Shown: positions 17,344 through 25,950 of the stretch, one piece after another
How positions within the stretch are numbered: the first letter of the stretch is position 1
Layout of the letters: each line of letters opens with the position of its first letter
Source of the DNA: Aestuariispira insulae
GTDB taxonomy: Bacteria > Pseudomonadota > Alphaproteobacteria > UBA8366 > Aestuariispiraceae
Length of the DNA: 64,000 nucleotides
NCBI RefSeq assembly: GCF_003385955.1
Contig: NZ_QRDW01000009.1
Span: 1 to 64,000 of the forward strand
Reading direction: 5' to 3'
Notes under the pieces: generated by a model
Told to the model about the DNA's origin: nothing
Databases searched by the model: none
The model's input: only the letters and a program-made list of their open reading frames with translations
Program-made: the position numbers and the translations under genes

Positions 17344-18237
17344 ATGACGGAACCGCGACCCGTAGCTGAGCATCCCGAACAGGTTTTCGAGCGCCTGCGC
17401 GCAAAACTGTTTGCGGTAGCCTATCAGATGCTGGGATCAGTCGGCGATGCAGAGGATATGGTCCAGGATTGTTACCTGCGCTGGCAGGCCCTGGACCCGT
17501 CTGAAATCCGCGACCCGGAAGCCTTTCTGGTGCGGGTGGTTAGCCGGCTGAGCCTGGATCATCTGAAATCCGCCCGGGTCAGGCGGGAGAACTATGTCGG
17601 GGAATGGCTGCCGGAACCGCTGATCACGGACCTGCAGCCTGATCCCGAGCCGATGGAAAAGGATGTTTCCTTCGCCCTGCTCTATGCCATGGAACGTTTG
17701 TCCCCGCTGGAGCGGACCGCCTTCATCCTGCATGATGTATTCGATCATTCCTTTGAAGAGGTGAGCAAGATCCTGCAACGCACGCCCTCCACCTGCCGGC
17801 AGCTGGCGGTCAGGGCGAGAAAGCATCTGCGGGACAACCGGCCCCGGTTTGACGTGCCGGAAGAAGAAGGCCAGCGCATTACACAGGCCTTTTTTGAAGC
17901 CGCCCGCAAAGGCGATGCTGACCGGCTGGGTGCACTGTTGGCGCCCGACGCGATCCTGATTTCCGACGGCGGCGGCAAAACCGGCGCGGCAATCAACCCG
18001 ATCTATGGTTCGGAAAAAGTCATCCGCCTGCTGACCAATCTGGCCCGGAAACGCGGCTATCAAATCCCCGGCCAATACCGGTTCCTTAAAATCAACCAGA
18101 TGCCGGGCATTCTCAATTTGGAAGAGGACGGGCTGGTGCAGACGACCGCCCTGGAGATACAGGACGGCAAAATCCAGACGGTCTATGTGACCCGCAATCC
18201 GGACAAGACCCGCCATCTTTCCCTCGCCACACATTGA
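17344..18237 (+). CDS. ECF41-type extracytoplasmic-function sigma factor
   Basis: 297 residues. Sigma region 2 (FAVAYQMLGSVGDAEDMVQD, ~22-80) and region 4 (SPLERTAFILHDVFDHSFEE, ~120-165) are followed by a C-terminal SnoaL-like domain. All three ECF41 marker motifs can be seen: WLPEP (88-92), DGGGK (208-212) and NPDK (285-288). In this group the fused domain takes the place of an anti-sigma factor and regulates activity. Start ATG 17344 lies just after the AhpD-like gene. Confidence 0.95.
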   Translation: MTEPRPVAEHPEQVFERLRAKLFAVAYQMLGSVGDAEDMVQDCYLRWQALDPSEIRDPEAFLVRVVSRLSLDHLKSARVRRENYVGEWLPEPLITDLQPDPEPMEKDVSFALLYAMERLSPLERTAFILHDVFDHSFEEVSKILQRTPSTCRQLAVRARKHLRDNRPRFDVPEEEGQRITQAFFEAARKGDADRLGALLAPDAILISDGGGKTGAAINPIYGSEKVIRLLTNLARKRGYQIPGQYRFLKINQMPGILNLEEDGLVQTTALEIQDGKIQTVYVTRNPDKTRHLSLATH

Positions 18238-18306
18238 TCGGGCTTGTCCTGTGCGGGCGGGCGGCTTAATGGAAATAGGCTAAGTCCTCGGCCTTGGAGT
18301 TCAAAT

Positions 18307-18690
18307 ATGAAAATCGCCACCGTCGCCCTGCTGGTGCCCGACTATGATGAAGGCATTGCATTTTATGTGGATAAACTGGGCTTTGACCTGCTGGAAGATA
18401 CCCAGATTGGCCCCGGCAAACGCTGGATCCGGGTCGCACCGAAAGGTGCAGAAACCGCCCTCGTACTGACCAAAACCACCAAACCGGAACAACAGGCAGC
18501 CCTTGGCAGACAGACCGGCGGCGGGGTCGGCTTTTTCCTGCAAACCGATGATTTCGCGCAAACCCATGCCGATTTTCTCAAGGCCGGAGTCGCCTTCCGG
18601 GAAAAACCGCGCAAAGAACCCTATGGCACGGTCGCGGTCTTTTCCGACCCCTGGGGCACCTGTTGGGATTTGATCGAGCCCACATCCTGA
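18307..18690 (+). CDS. VOC-superfamily (glyoxalase-like) protein
   Basis: 127 residues, a single vicinal-oxygen-chelate module pair: MKIATVALLVPDYDEGIAFY ... FDLLEDT, then VGFFLQTDDFAQTHADFLKA and PYGTVAVFSDPWGTCWDLIE. Related proteins are dioxygenases, glyoxalases or antibiotic-binding proteins; the substrate is unknown. It follows the ECF41 gene by 69 bases and may belong to its regulon. Confidence 0.85.
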   Translation: MKIATVALLVPDYDEGIAFYVDKLGFDLLEDTQIGPGKRWIRVAPKGAETALVLTKTTKPEQQAALGRQTGGGVGFFLQTDDFAQTHADFLKAGVAFREKPRKEPYGTVAVFSDPWGTCWDLIEPTS

Positions 18691-18787
18691 CAGATATTCA
18701 GGGATGTCACGGCTGACGCCGCGCACTAAGATCGAGCAAACGAAATCACATCGGCTGCCCCGACCAGCTTCCTGCTTAGAGATTGAC

Positions 18788-19507
18788 ATGACAAAAACCA
18801 CCGCCCTTGAATGCCGCTCCCTCATCCGCGCCCTCGACCGTGCAACGCTTGCCACCCGCATGGCCGGAGACCCGGAACAGCCCTATGCCTCATTGGTGCT
18901 GGCGGCCTGTGACCTGGAGGCGGCACCGCTGCTGTTTTTGAGCGATCTGGCCGAGCATACCAAGAATTTGAAAGCCGATGGCCGCGCATCCCTTTTGTTT
19001 GATGGCACCGGTGGATTGGACAATCCGCTGACCGGCAGCCGTATTACCGTGCAGGGCCGGTTCAAACGCAGTGATGATCCGATGCTGCTGGACCGCTATT
19101 GCCGCCGCCACCCCTCTGCGGAAGTCTATCGCGGCTTCAAGGATTTTCATCTCTACCGGATGGAGGTGAGCTGGGTTCATATGGTTGCCGGGTTCGGCCA
19201 GATTCATTGGGTAGAGGGCGACAAGGTCGTGTTTCCGGAAGACGGTGCAGACGCGCTCAACCGCGCGGAAGAAGGCATCATCAACCATATGAATGCCGAT
19301 CACAGCGACGCCATCGGGCTTTATGCCAATCGCCTATTGGGCCTGGACGGGGTTGGCTGGCGCATGACCGGGATCGATCCCGACGGCTGTGACCTGCGTC
19401 GCGGCGGCGAGACAGCGCGGGTAGGTTTTGACAAAAAAGTGCATAACGCGAAGGAAGCCCGTGATGAGCTGGTCCGTTTGACAAATCTTGCACGAAATGA
19501 CGACTGA
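18788..19507 (+). CDS. HugZ/pyridoxamine-phosphate-oxidase-like protein with DUF2470 tail
   Basis: 239 residues. An N-terminal split-barrel flavin/heme-binding domain (TLATRMAGDPEQPYASLVL ... ITVQGRFKR) is followed by a C-terminal DUF2470 domain (INHMNADHSDAIGLYANRL). This architecture is found in HugZ-type heme oxygenases and heme-utilisation proteins, so heme or flavin binding is expected but not shown. Start ATG 18788 fits the domain edge. A palindrome follows 31 bases after the stop. Confidence 0.85.
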   Translation: MTKTTALECRSLIRALDRATLATRMAGDPEQPYASLVLAACDLEAAPLLFLSDLAEHTKNLKADGRASLLFDGTGGLDNPLTGSRITVQGRFKRSDDPMLLDRYCRRHPSAEVYRGFKDFHLYRMEVSWVHMVAGFGQIHWVEGDKVVFPEDGADALNRAEEGIINHMNADHSDAIGLYANRLLGLDGVGWRMTGIDPDGCDLRRGGETARVGFDKKVHNAKEARDELVRLTNLARNDD

Positions 19508-19878
19508 CGCAGCTTCGCAACCATCATGAATATTATGCACCCGTCATGACAGTCATGACCGGGTGGAAAGAGTGCCTGACGGCTAAGATGCCCGTTATGG
19601 TCGCCTCTGCTTGTCTATACATCAGCCCAACCCGTTGTGGAATGGGCCTCTCCGGCAGCCGGGAAATAGGTGCATGTGAAACAGTTGCCCTAATGCCCCG
19701 GCCAAAGGGCTGAATTCGCCCTCGAATCATCGCTACCGCGACAAATTTAGCGCAAATTACGACTCGATTCTCGACGCCTACCCGGATATACAAGAGGCAC
19801 TTCCGAACGGGTAGTTATCATTGAGTGGGAACTTTCCTACCCGTTAGAATAGGGTCAAAATCACATCAGGAGGAAACC
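19508..19878. promoter_or_regulatory. pckA leader/promoter region with palindromes
   Basis: 371 non-coding bases. They contain (a) the dyad CACCCGTCATGA ... TCATGACCGGGTG at 19538-19565 with two TCATGA palindromes, and (b) three alternating copies of a heptamer: CTACCCG (19778-19784), CGGGTAG (19808-19814), CTACCCG (19837-19843). The second and third extend to a 9-bp perfect inverted repeat (19806-19814 / 19837-19845). The copies lie 29-30 bases apart. This could be an operator array or two mutually exclusive RNA hairpins controlling pckA. Confidence 0.55.
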
Positions 19879-19881
19879 TTG
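19868..19881 (+). promoter_or_regulatory. Ribosome-binding site that sets a TTG start for pckA
   Basis: A perfect AGGAGG (19868-19873) precedes TTG (19879-19881) by five bases. No ATG lies near the beginning of the conserved PckA sequence, so pckA translation most likely begins at this TTG. Confidence 0.85.
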
Positions 19882-21477
19882 GCTTCCCAGGGCAGCACTT
19901 ACGGTCTTCAGAATCACGGCGTCTTCAACGAGGGGGATGCTCTCTGGAACCTGGGCGCAGAGGCGCTTTACGAAGAGACGGTCCGCCAGGGCCTCGGCAC
20001 CATCACCAAGGGCGGCGCATTGACGGTTGAAACCGGCAAATTCACCGGCCGCTCCCCCAACGACAAATTCATCGTCGACGAATCCTCCAGCCGCGACAAT
20101 ATCTGGTGGGGCCAGGTCAACAAATCGACCACGGAAGAAGTGTTCGACAATCTGCACCGCCAGATGACCAGCTATTACCAGAATCGCAAACTTTATGTGC
20201 AGGATCTTTATGCCGGCGCATCGGAGAAATACCGCATCAAGGTGCGCGTGGTATCCGACAGCCCGTGGCACAGCCTGTTTGCGCGCAATATGTTCATTCG
20301 CCCGGCCCAGGAAAACCTGGCCGATTTTGAACCGGACTTCACCATTTTGCACGCGCCCCTGCTGCAGGCCGACCCGGCCCGCGACGGCACCAATTCAGAA
20401 GTGTTTGTCACCGTAAACTTTGCCAAGCGCATGGTTCTGATCGGCGGCACCCGCTATGCCGGCGAGATCAAGAAATCCATCTTCGGCGTGTTGAACTATC
20501 TGTTGCCGGAACAAGGCGTGCTGCCGATGCATTGCTCAGCAAACATTGGCGCCAAGGGCGACACCGCGATCTTCTTCGGCCTGTCCGGCACCGGCAAGAC
20601 CACCCTTTCCGCCGACGGCACCCGCACCCTGATCGGCGATGACGAGCATGGCTGGTCCGACGATGGCGTCTTCAATTTCGAGGGCGGCTGTTATGCCAAG
20701 GTGATCAACCTGAGCCCGGAGATGGAGCCGGAGATTTACGCCACTACACGGCGGTTCGGCACGATCCTGGAAAACACGGTGTTTGATCCCTTCACCCGCG
20801 AGATCGATTTTGCCGATAACAGCCTGGCGGAAAATACCCGTGCCTCTTATCCGATCGATTTCATCCCCAATGTGGAACCGACCGGCCAGGGCGGCCAGCC
20901 GGAAAACATCGTGATGCTGACCGCGGACGCTTTTGGCGTCCTGCCGCCGATTTCCGAGTTGACCCCGGAACAGGCCATGTATCATTTCCTGAGCGGTTAC
21001 ACCGCCCGCGTTGCCGGCACCGAGCGCGGCGTGACCGAGCCGCAGGCCACCTTCTCCACCTGTTTCGGCGCGCCCTTCATGCCGCGCCACCCCGGCGTCT
21101 ATGCCAAGATGCTGGGCGAGAAAATGGCCAAGACCGGTGCCAAATGCTGGCTGGTCAATACCGGCTGGTCCGGCGGCGCCTATGGCACCGGCAAACGGAT
21201 GAGCATTCATCATACCCGCGCCATGGTGCGCGCGGCCCTGGAGGGCAAGCTTTCCTCCATCGCCAAGGTCAGGGATGAGAATTTCGGCCTGTTCATCCCG
21301 GAAACCTGTCCGGATGTGCCGGCAGAGGTACTGCAGCCGAAAACCACCTGGGAAGATACCGGTGCCTATGACCAGGTCGCCCGTGACTTGCGCGGCCGGT
21401 TTGAGCAAAATTTCAAACAGTTTGAAAGCCACGTTTCCGAAGACGTGAAGAAATCAGGCATTTACGCAGCCGCGTGA
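19879..21477 (+). CDS. pckA: Phosphoenolpyruvate carboxykinase (ATP)
   Basis: 532 residues, full length. It converts oxaloacetate plus ATP to phosphoenolpyruvate, the first committed step of gluconeogenesis. The kinase-1a P-loop GLSGTGKT is at 234-241, with LIGDDEHGW (kinase-2) and the R/K-rich substrate loop preceding it (FAKRMVLIGGTRYAGEIKKS). It starts at TTG 19879, set by a perfect AGGAGG. It has a long leader with inverted repeats and a strong terminator, so it is monocistronic and probably regulated by carbon source. Confidence 0.97.
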   Translation: MASQGSTYGLQNHGVFNEGDALWNLGAEALYEETVRQGLGTITKGGALTVETGKFTGRSPNDKFIVDESSSRDNIWWGQVNKSTTEEVFDNLHRQMTSYYQNRKLYVQDLYAGASEKYRIKVRVVSDSPWHSLFARNMFIRPAQENLADFEPDFTILHAPLLQADPARDGTNSEVFVTVNFAKRMVLIGGTRYAGEIKKSIFGVLNYLLPEQGVLPMHCSANIGAKGDTAIFFGLSGTGKTTLSADGTRTLIGDDEHGWSDDGVFNFEGGCYAKVINLSPEMEPEIYATTRRFGTILENTVFDPFTREIDFADNSLAENTRASYPIDFIPNVEPTGQGGQPENIVMLTADAFGVLPPISELTPEQAMYHFLSGYTARVAGTERGVTEPQATFSTCFGAPFMPRHPGVYAKMLGEKMAKTGAKCWLVNTGWSGGAYGTGKRMSIHHTRAMVRAALEGKLSSIAKVRDENFGLFIPETCPDVPAEVLQPKTTWEDTGAYDQVARDLRGRFEQNFKQFESHVSEDVKKSGIYAAA

Positions 21478-21501
21478 TCCGCGCCCGGCTGTGTGACTAA
21501 C

Positions 21502-21536
21502 AGCGCCCCTGAGCAATCAGGGGCGCTCTTTTTATT
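21502..21536 (+). terminator. Strong terminator of pckA
   Basis: Perfect 11-bp stem AGCGCCCCTGA/TCAGGGGCGCT (21502-21512 / 21517-21527) with a GCAA loop and CTTTTTATTT tail, 25 bases after the pckA stop. Confidence 0.93.
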
Positions 21537-21552
21537 TCGAAGAGAACCAGCC

Positions 21553-22701
21553 TCAATCAATCACCCCGTCGAGCACCATTTCGCGGAACCGCTCGAAGAA
21601 GCCCGGTTCGATATGATGGCCCGCCATGGAGGCCATGATCTCCATGGATTTCTGCTTACTGAACGCTTTTTTGTAAGACCGTTTGTCGGTCAGGGCAGAA
21701 TAGATATCCATCATCATGGCAATCAGGCTGGGATCATCCATCTGTGCGCCTTTCAGCCCATAAGGATAGCCGGTGCCATCGATTTTTTCATGATGGCGCT
21801 CGGCGATATGGATCACTTCCCGGGGCACCTCGCCGCTGGCCCGCAGAATGCGGCCGGAATGTTCCACATGTTGCCGCATGATCTCCCATTCATCTTCATC
21901 CAGCACCGTTGGCTTATCCAGGAGATGCACAGCGGTCACCGCCTTGCCCACATCATGGACCAAGCCGCCCTGCGCCAACAACGCCAAGTCACCATCCTTC
22001 AGGCCGACCTGTTCCCCGAACAGGGCCATCAGGGCGGAAACCTTCAGCGCATGGCAGAAGGAATAGCTGTGATGATTCTTCAGCATGGTCAAAACGCCAT
22101 TGAGATCCTGAGAACGCGCCGCCTTGACCAGAGCCACCGAGCATTCCGACGATAATTTGGGATCCACCGCGCCATGGATTGCGGCTGAATCGAACAGCTT
22201 GATCAGGTTTTTCTTGGCGACTTTCAACACGCTGGACTGGATGTAATTCAGATCATCCCAGGCCCGTTCCATATAGACATCGCATACTTCCCAAAACCTG
22301 GTCAGGAAGGGGCTTGCCTCAAACGGGGCCAGCATATAGCCGTCGCAATAGGCCTTGATCCGTTCCACCGCGTCATGATCTTCCGCACGCCGGGCGACCA
22401 GCATCACCGGCAGGGTATAGCCTTTTTCATCCGGCTCCCGCTTCAAGCGGCGCGCCACATCGAAACCGCTCAGACCCGGCAGGTCCTCATCGATGATGGC
22501 TGCGATGTAATTGCCGGTCTTGGCCATCTCCAGCGCGGTCCAGCCCTCTTCGGCAAACGTCACATCCACATACCGGGTCAGCCCCGGCATGATTTCGGAA
22601 AATAATTTTGGATTGGCCGCCGCCAGCAGAATGCTGTTCTTCTCCACAGCCTTGATTGAGGCCACTTTGTCAGCAACCAGTTTATCCCAACCCGCACTCA
22701 A
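21553..22701 (-). CDS. HD-GYP domain protein with degenerate receiver
   Basis: 382 residues. Residues ~20-140 form a CheY-like receiver with the phospho-acceptor Asp71 kept (IIDEDLPG), but the usual KP near the end is AP (LAPFEA, 124-129), so phosphorylation signalling may be altered. Residues ~190-375 are an HD-GYP domain: His249-Asp250 (LVHDVGK), HHE at 303-305 and DGTGYP at 308-313. HD-GYP proteins hydrolyse cyclic di-GMP; the GYP motif and metal ligands look intact. The start is TTG, supported by GGGGGAG 8 bases upstream. No partner kinase is adjacent. Confidence 0.9.
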   Translation of the reverse strand: MSAGWDKLVADKVASIKAVEKNSILLAAANPKLFSEIMPGLTRYVDVTFAEEGWTALEMAKTGNYIAAIIDEDLPGLSGFDVARRLKREPDEKGYTLPVMLVARRAEDHDAVERIKAYCDGYMLAPFEASPFLTRFWEVCDVYMERAWDDLNYIQSSVLKVAKKNLIKLFDSAAIHGAVDPKLSSECSVALVKAARSQDLNGVLTMLKNHHSYSFCHALKVSALMALFGEQVGLKDGDLALLAQGGLVHDVGKAVTAVHLLDKPTVLDEDEWEIMRQHVEHSGRILRASGEVPREVIHIAERHHEKIDGTGYPYGLKGAQMDDPSLIAMMMDIYSALTDKRSYKKAFSKQKSMEIMASMAGHHIEPGFFERFREMVLDGVID

Positions 22702-22839
22702 CCCCGTTACTCCCCCGTGACCATCTCAGTCCCGAAGCCTGACCGCTTCGTAACCGGATCATCTTGGCAAAGGAAAGCGTTCGGAGCAACGAACAAGCGA
22801 TGATTGTTCACTAAAACGTGCGCAAAAACAACCCCAAGG

Positions 22840-23271
22840 CTATGCGATTATTTTCAACGCAATCAGAAGGATAAATAGATAGCGTCCTGTTTTTGCCAAC
22901 AGCACCAGCGGTAGGAAGATGATAAATCGAACACGCATGATGCCGGCGGCAAAGGTCAACGGATCCCCGATAAAAGGCGCCCAGGACAGCAGCAGCGACC
23001 AAAGCCCCCAGCGCTGAAACCGGTCCTGCGCCTTTACCAGTGCTCTCTGGCTGACCGGAAACCACCGGCGGTCCTGGAAATGCAGACACCAAAGGCCAAG
23101 CGCCCAATTGACAACGCTGCCCAATGTATTGCCGATCGAGGCCACCACCAACAATATCCAGGGATTAAGCGTGTCTTCGGTGAGAAACCCGATTAACACC
23201 GCCTCCGAATAAACCGGCAGAATGGTCGCCGCCAGAAAGGCGCTCAAAAACATGCTGCCATAGGCCAGCAT
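22840..23271 (-). CDS. YqaA-family (DedA/SNARE-associated) membrane protein
   Basis: 143 residues with about four membrane segments: MFLSAFLAATILPVYSEAVL, a GNTLGSVVNWALG motif, LLLSWAPFIGDPLTFAAGIM and LPLVLLAKTGRYLFILLIAL. The GNTLG and P.IGDPLT.AAG blocks are typical of the YqaA branch of the DedA superfamily, which is linked to envelope lipid handling and membrane potential. The AAGGAAA ribosome site precedes the ATG. It follows the lipoprotein gene by 30 bases on the same strand. Confidence 0.88.
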   Translation of the reverse strand: MLAYGSMFLSAFLAATILPVYSEAVLIGFLTEDTLNPWILLVVASIGNTLGSVVNWALGLWCLHFQDRRWFPVSQRALVKAQDRFQRWGLWSLLLSWAPFIGDPLTFAAGIMRVRFIIFLPLVLLAKTGRYLFILLIALKIIA

Positions 23272-23301
23272 CAGCCAGTTTCCTTTGAATTTCTGCGGTG
23301 T

Positions 23302-23907
23302 TTAAGGATCGATCCCGATCACCATTTTCGGTGTCGGCTCCGCCATGGAACGGATGATCCATTCATACATGGTCGGGTTGCCTTCCTGAACATAGCCGGC
23401 ATTGTGAAATTCCACATTGGCATCGCTCCAGACCCGGATTTTGCCCCAGCTGTCAAAACCGGTGGCGATCAGTTCATCACGATAATTCTTTGGCAGCTTA
23501 TTGCCCTGCAGCTCCACCACGCCGGGCTGATTGCGCAGGATGCGCATGAACCAGCCGTTGCGGCGTACGAAACTGTAACTCTTGCGTTCGTTGATATTGC
23601 CCTGGTGGCGGTATTTCACCCGGAAGCGCGCCTCGCCCACATAGTTGATCTCGCTAAATCCCCGGTCGCGCTTGAGATCCGCGATATAGATCTCTGCCTG
23701 TTTCTGTTCCTCCGCACTGCCCTGGGCCACTTCCTTTGTGCCCAGTTTCTGCAGGAAGCGCAGATGAATGAGATCTCCCTCATATTCATAGGCATAGCGC
23801 CCATCCTTGAGAATCTGGATCTTGAGATCATATTTGGTCGGCATATAGCAGCTGGCCAGAACCAGCGGCAGGATGACAACAGCAAGAAGGGCGATAATTT
23901 TTCTCAT
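23302..23907 (-). CDS. Uncharacterised lipoprotein
   Basis: 201 residues. Signal peptide MRKIIALLAVVILPLVLASC ends in a lipobox with Cys20, so the protein is lipid-anchored. The mature part is hydrophilic with beta-rich stretches (YDLKIQILKDGRYAYEYEGD, EARFRVKYRHQGNI) and no recognised domain. It lies upstream of the YqaA-type gene in a likely two-gene operon. Confidence 0.75.
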   Translation of the reverse strand: MRKIIALLAVVILPLVLASCYMPTKYDLKIQILKDGRYAYEYEGDLIHLRFLQKLGTKEVAQGSAEEQKQAEIYIADLKRDRGFSEINYVGEARFRVKYRHQGNINERKSYSFVRRNGWFMRILRNQPGVVELQGNKLPKNYRDELIATGFDSWGKIRVWSDANVEFHNAGYVQEGNPTMYEWIIRSMAEPTPKMVIGIDP

Positions 23908-23926
23908 GTCTGGCAGTCTATCAGGG

Positions 23927-23976
23927 TGATTTGAAAAGAAAAGAACCGCTGAACCCTTTCCGGATCACAGCGGTTC
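23927..23976 (-). terminator. Terminator of cobT
   Basis: On the minus strand GAACCGCTG pairs with CAGCGGTTC (23968-23976 / 23943-23951), 9 bp, followed by TTTTCTTTTC. It lies 32 bases after the cobT stop and may also serve the opposite strand weakly. Confidence 0.8.
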
Positions 23977-24008
23977 ATCTTGTGATACGCAGATCATCCG
24001 CCCCGGGA

Positions 24009-25031
24009 TCAGGCGCCGCTGACACCGGCCTCGGCAAAGGTCGCCATGCCGTTATGGCAGGCCAGCGCCGACTTCACGATGCCCAAAGCCACCGCCGCCC
24101 CACTGGCCTCGCCCAGGCGCATGTTCAGATTGACCAAAGGCTGTTTGCCGATCGCTTCCAGCAAGTGAATATGCGAAGGCTCCGCCGAAAGATGGCCGAC
24201 AATGCAGTGATCAAGCGCATGCGGGTCCATCTTAAAGAGGACGGACGCCGCCGCCGTGGTCGCATAGCCATCCAAAATCACCGGTACGCGGGCAATACGG
24301 GCCGCGATCACCGCGCCGACGATGGCCGCCAGCTCGAAACCGCCCAGATGGCGCAGCACTTCCAACGGATCGGTCATCGCAGCCTGATGCAGCGCCACCG
24401 CCTCACCGACCACACGGACCTTGTTTTCAAAGGCCTCGCCCTGTACGCCGGTGCCGGGACCAACCCAGTCGCGGGCCTCGCCGCCGAACAGCGCATGGGC
24501 CAGCGCCGCGCCGCTGGTGGAATTGGCGATGCCCATCTCACCCACACACAGGCAGTCCAGGCCGTCTTCCACCGCCATCATGCCGTAGGAAACCGCGGTT
24601 GCACATTCTTCTTCCGTCATGGCCGGAGCTTGCGTGAAATCCTCGGTCGGGTTTTCCAGCGCCATTTCATAAACGCGCAATTCCGCGTCATGAGCCTTGC
24701 ACAACTGGTTCACGGCAGCGCCGCCATGCTGGAAATTGGCCACCATCTGAACGGTCACTTCCTGCGGAAAGGCGGAAACGCCCTGGGCCGCGACACCATG
24801 GTTACCGGCAAAAACCGCCACGCGCGGCCGCTTGATTTCCGGCCGGTCCTTGCCCTGCCAGCTGGCAAACCATTCGGAAACTTCCTCCAGGCGGCCCAAA
24901 GCGCCAGGCGGCTTGGTCAGCTGCCCTTCGCGCTCGCGGGCAAAATTGCGCGCAGTTTCATTGGCACCCGGAAAATGTGAAATCAGTTCCCGCAATTCTG
25001 CAAATGTGGCTTTTGACGGATTTTCGCTCAT
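24009..25031 (-). CDS. cobT: Nicotinate-nucleotide:dimethylbenzimidazole phosphoribosyltransferase
   Basis: 340 residues. It makes alpha-ribazole phosphate from nicotinate mononucleotide and a lower-ligand base such as dimethylbenzimidazole, for the nucleotide loop of cobalamin. Signatures are LTKPPGALGRLE, VFAGNHGVAAQGVSAFP, GEMGIANSTSGAA and the catalytic Glu in NMRLGEASGAA (Glu308). It is divergent from cobS with only 55 bases between starts, so the promoters overlap. Confidence 0.97.
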   Translation of the reverse strand: MSENPSKATFAELRELISHFPGANETARNFAREREGQLTKPPGALGRLEEVSEWFASWQGKDRPEIKRPRVAVFAGNHGVAAQGVSAFPQEVTVQMVANFQHGGAAVNQLCKAHDAELRVYEMALENPTEDFTQAPAMTEEECATAVSYGMMAVEDGLDCLCVGEMGIANSTSGAALAHALFGGEARDWVGPGTGVQGEAFENKVRVVGEAVALHQAAMTDPLEVLRHLGGFELAAIVGAVIAARIARVPVILDGYATTAAASVLFKMDPHALDHCIVGHLSAEPSHIHLLEAIGKQPLVNLNMRLGEASGAAVALGIVKSALACHNGMATFAEAGVSGA

Positions 25032-25086
25032 GCACGTCGGCCTTTATCTAGTGGTGTCATCCCCGCAAGGGATATAACGTGGCACC

Positions 25087-25950
25087 ATGACAAGCGAAAG
25101 TGAAAATACCAGCAAGGGGGCCATCCCCCCGGAATCAGTGCCGGAAGTGACGGGCTTTGCCCCGCTCACCGATCTGAATATCGGCCTGATGTTCCTGACC
25201 CGCCTGCCAACCGCCCCCTGGCGCAACCGGCCCCTGGCCCGTGCGGCCTGGTGCTTTCCCTTGATCGGTACCCTGGTCGGCCTGTTGGGTGGCTTGATAT
25301 ATTGGGGCGCGCTTCTTCTGTTGCCCAGCGGCTGGATCGCGGCCCTGTTGGCCATCGCCGCAACCGCGATTGTGACTGGAGCCCTGCATGAAGACGGCTT
25401 TTCCGACGCATTCGACGGGCTATGGGGCGGGCATGAACCGGCGCGGCGGCTGGAAATCATGCGCGATTCCAATATCGGCGGCTATGGGGCGCTGGCGCTG
25501 ATGATCAATGTCGGCCTGCGTGCCTCCGCCCTTGTCTTCCTCTTTGATCCGAAACTGGTTCTGCTGGCCATGGTCGCCGCCCATGCGCTTTCCCGCGCCC
25601 AGGTGGTCTGGTGCATGAATGTTATGCCGCTGGCCGGCAAACCGGGTTTGGCCGCGCGTGCCGGACGCCCCAACAGCAAGGTTACCCTGATCGCCTTGGT
25701 CCTGGGACTGGGGATGGCCATCTGGATCCTGCATCTTTTACTGGAGCCAATATTGATTCTGGCGGTTTGCGGATCCAGCCTGCTGGCAGGCTGGCTGTTC
25801 ATGGCACTGGTCCGTCGCAAGATGGGTGGCTATAACGGCGACACGCTGGGGGCCGCACAGCAGATCACCGAGATCGCCTTGTTCCTCGCCCTGGCCTCGG
25901 CTTATCATTGGTCCCTTACCGGACTAAATCTGCCTAAGGTGTTTTCATGA
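25087..25950 (+). CDS. cobS: Adenosylcobinamide-GDP ribazoletransferase (cobalamin synthase)
   Basis: 287 residues, integral membrane enzyme joining adenosylcobinamide-GDP and alpha-ribazole (phosphate). Signatures are FLTRLPTAPW, GALHEDGFSDAFDGLWGG and IMRDSNIGGYGALAL. There are about six hydrophobic helices after residue 100. The stop overlaps the start of cobC (ATGA). First gene of the plus-strand B12 operon running to the terminator after cobW. Also called cobV in aerobic-pathway naming. Confidence 0.95.
   Translation: MTSESENTSKGAIPPESVPEVTGFAPLTDLNIGLMFLTRLPTAPWRNRPLARAAWCFPLIGTLVGLLGGLIYWGALLLLPSGWIAALLAIAATAIVTGALHEDGFSDAFDGLWGGHEPARRLEIMRDSNIGGYGALALMINVGLRASALVFLFDPKLVLLAMVAAHALSRAQVVWCMNVMPLAGKPGLAARAGRPNSKVTLIALVLGLGMAIWILHLLLEPILILAVCGSSLLAGWLFMALVRRKMGGYNGDTLGAAQQITEIALFLALASAYHWSLTGLNLPKVFS

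Noticed and set aside
19533-19793. 86-codon minus-strand frame before pckA
   Set aside because: Lies in a region dominated by palindromes; no ribosome site or domain.
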